From assembly GCA_031216445.1 (NCBI GenBank), contig CM062218.1, positions 13,942,001-14,006,000 on the forward strand: a stretch of 64,000 bases of DNA, read 5' to 3'. The first letter of the stretch is position 1, and each line of letters starts with the position of its first letter. The DNA comes from Lateolabrax maculatus (taxonomy: Eukaryota > Chordata > Actinopteri > Acropomatiformes > Lateolabracidae). Shown here in pieces: positions 63,313 to 64,000 of this stretch. The notes under the pieces are model-generated. The model was given only the letters and a program-made list of their open reading frames with translations. It searched no databases and was not told where the DNA came from. Made by a program: the position numbers and the translations under genes.

Positions 63313-64000
63313 TGGGCTAGGTTAGATCCTCCCACTGAACAAAATCTGGAAGCCTAACTGTAAATCACACCCGTGTCCTGTGACTGTCAGATTAGGACAG
63401 TGTTTGGGGAACTGGTTAACACTGGTTGACCATACGTGGATTTTAAAAGGAGGGTTTGGGTAATCATTGTATGGGGCAGCAAACACACACACACACACAC
63501 ACACAGACACTCACCTCCAAGATTAAATACAAAAGGCTTTACAAGCTCACGTTAACCTTTGATTCCATTACATTGTTTCCATCACAAGATCTGCCTGTAA
63601 AGCCTCATTCAGAAATACTGATACTACATGCATGGATTTTAGGTTGAATGTTTCAACCTTTATTCTAATACGACTTTTAAACCCATGATGGGAGGTGGTA
63701 TGGAACTCTTAAGTATAATTTAAATGTACATGTTTGAGCATTTCTGATTTCTGCTACTTTCTACTTTTATTCCAATACACGTTAGAGAGAAATACTGAAC
63801 TACTCCACATTTATAGTTAAGTTGCAGATAAGATTTTACAATCAAAACATGATCCATGTATAAGATAGAATACGACACTACCAACAATATGTAAAGTAGC
63901 TACAATTGGCTCCACTTGGAGAATAAATGCTTAATAAATAACACATTTAATACTGTAACAATATAAAAAGGGCCATGAGTGCCTTTACTTTTTAATACTT
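63313..64000. other. upstream of the granulin gene
   Basis: AT-rich, with a (CA)n tract at about 63483-63505. No gene or element seen up to the window end. Confidence 0.5.

Noticed and set aside
1..64000. CRISPR arrays, operons, ribosome binding sites, phage or plasmid features.
   Set aside because: The DNA is spliced, AT-rich vertebrate sequence; direct repeats seen are microsatellites or transposon pieces.

Overview
The window is vertebrate nuclear DNA, almost certainly from a teleost fish. Genes are split into many short exons with GT-AG introns, (TG/CA)n microsatellites are frequent, and several repeats are of fish type (an L1/Tx1-like LINE, a CR1/L2/Rex1-like LINE fragment, DIRS-like fragments, a solo LTR). 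I rebuilt the genes by joining exons by eye. For every intact gene the exon lengths sum to an open frame.

Layout. (1) 145-10527, +: the 3' 23 coding exons of snx13, an RGS-PX sorting nexin; its 5' exons lie outside the window. (2) 13826-14195, -: dmac1, a two-exon gene for a small mitochondrial membrane protein, convergent with snx13. (3) About 14.98-22.6 kb: a transposon graveyard with an L1/Tx1-like LINE (+) that keeps its 5' end but is damaged and lacks its 3' end, a CR1/L2/Rex1-like reverse-transcriptase relic (-), and two decayed DIRS-like pieces (+). (4) 23.0-37.8 kb, +: three tandem six-exon copies of a biotinidase/vanin-family amidohydrolase (btd-like A, B, C). All keep the Glu-Lys-Cys catalytic triad. 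Between B and C lie a displaced copy of the upstream flank, a solo LTR nested in another repeat, and a small three-exon THAP-domain gene with one frameshift. (5) 38953-56133, -: ankrd28, complete, 29 coding exons and 1,059 residues from the distal start, with a second possible first exon at 51.1-51.3 kb. A btd-like array convergent with ankrd28 matches the BTD/ANKRD28 neighbourhood I know from mammals and supports the btd assignment. (6) 56996-60228, -: a seven-exon C2H2 zinc-finger gene. (7) 60747-62942, -: a short progranulin with three granulin modules, with a TATA box and an untranslated first exon upstream.

These are independent housekeeping, enzymatic and regulatory genes, not a pathway cluster. 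I see no dedicated novel defence or mobile system. The best second looks are the btd-like array (patchy divergence among near-identical copies, an internal duplication read in a new frame, promoter separation), the two alternative ankrd28 first exons, the THAP gene, and the nested transposons.
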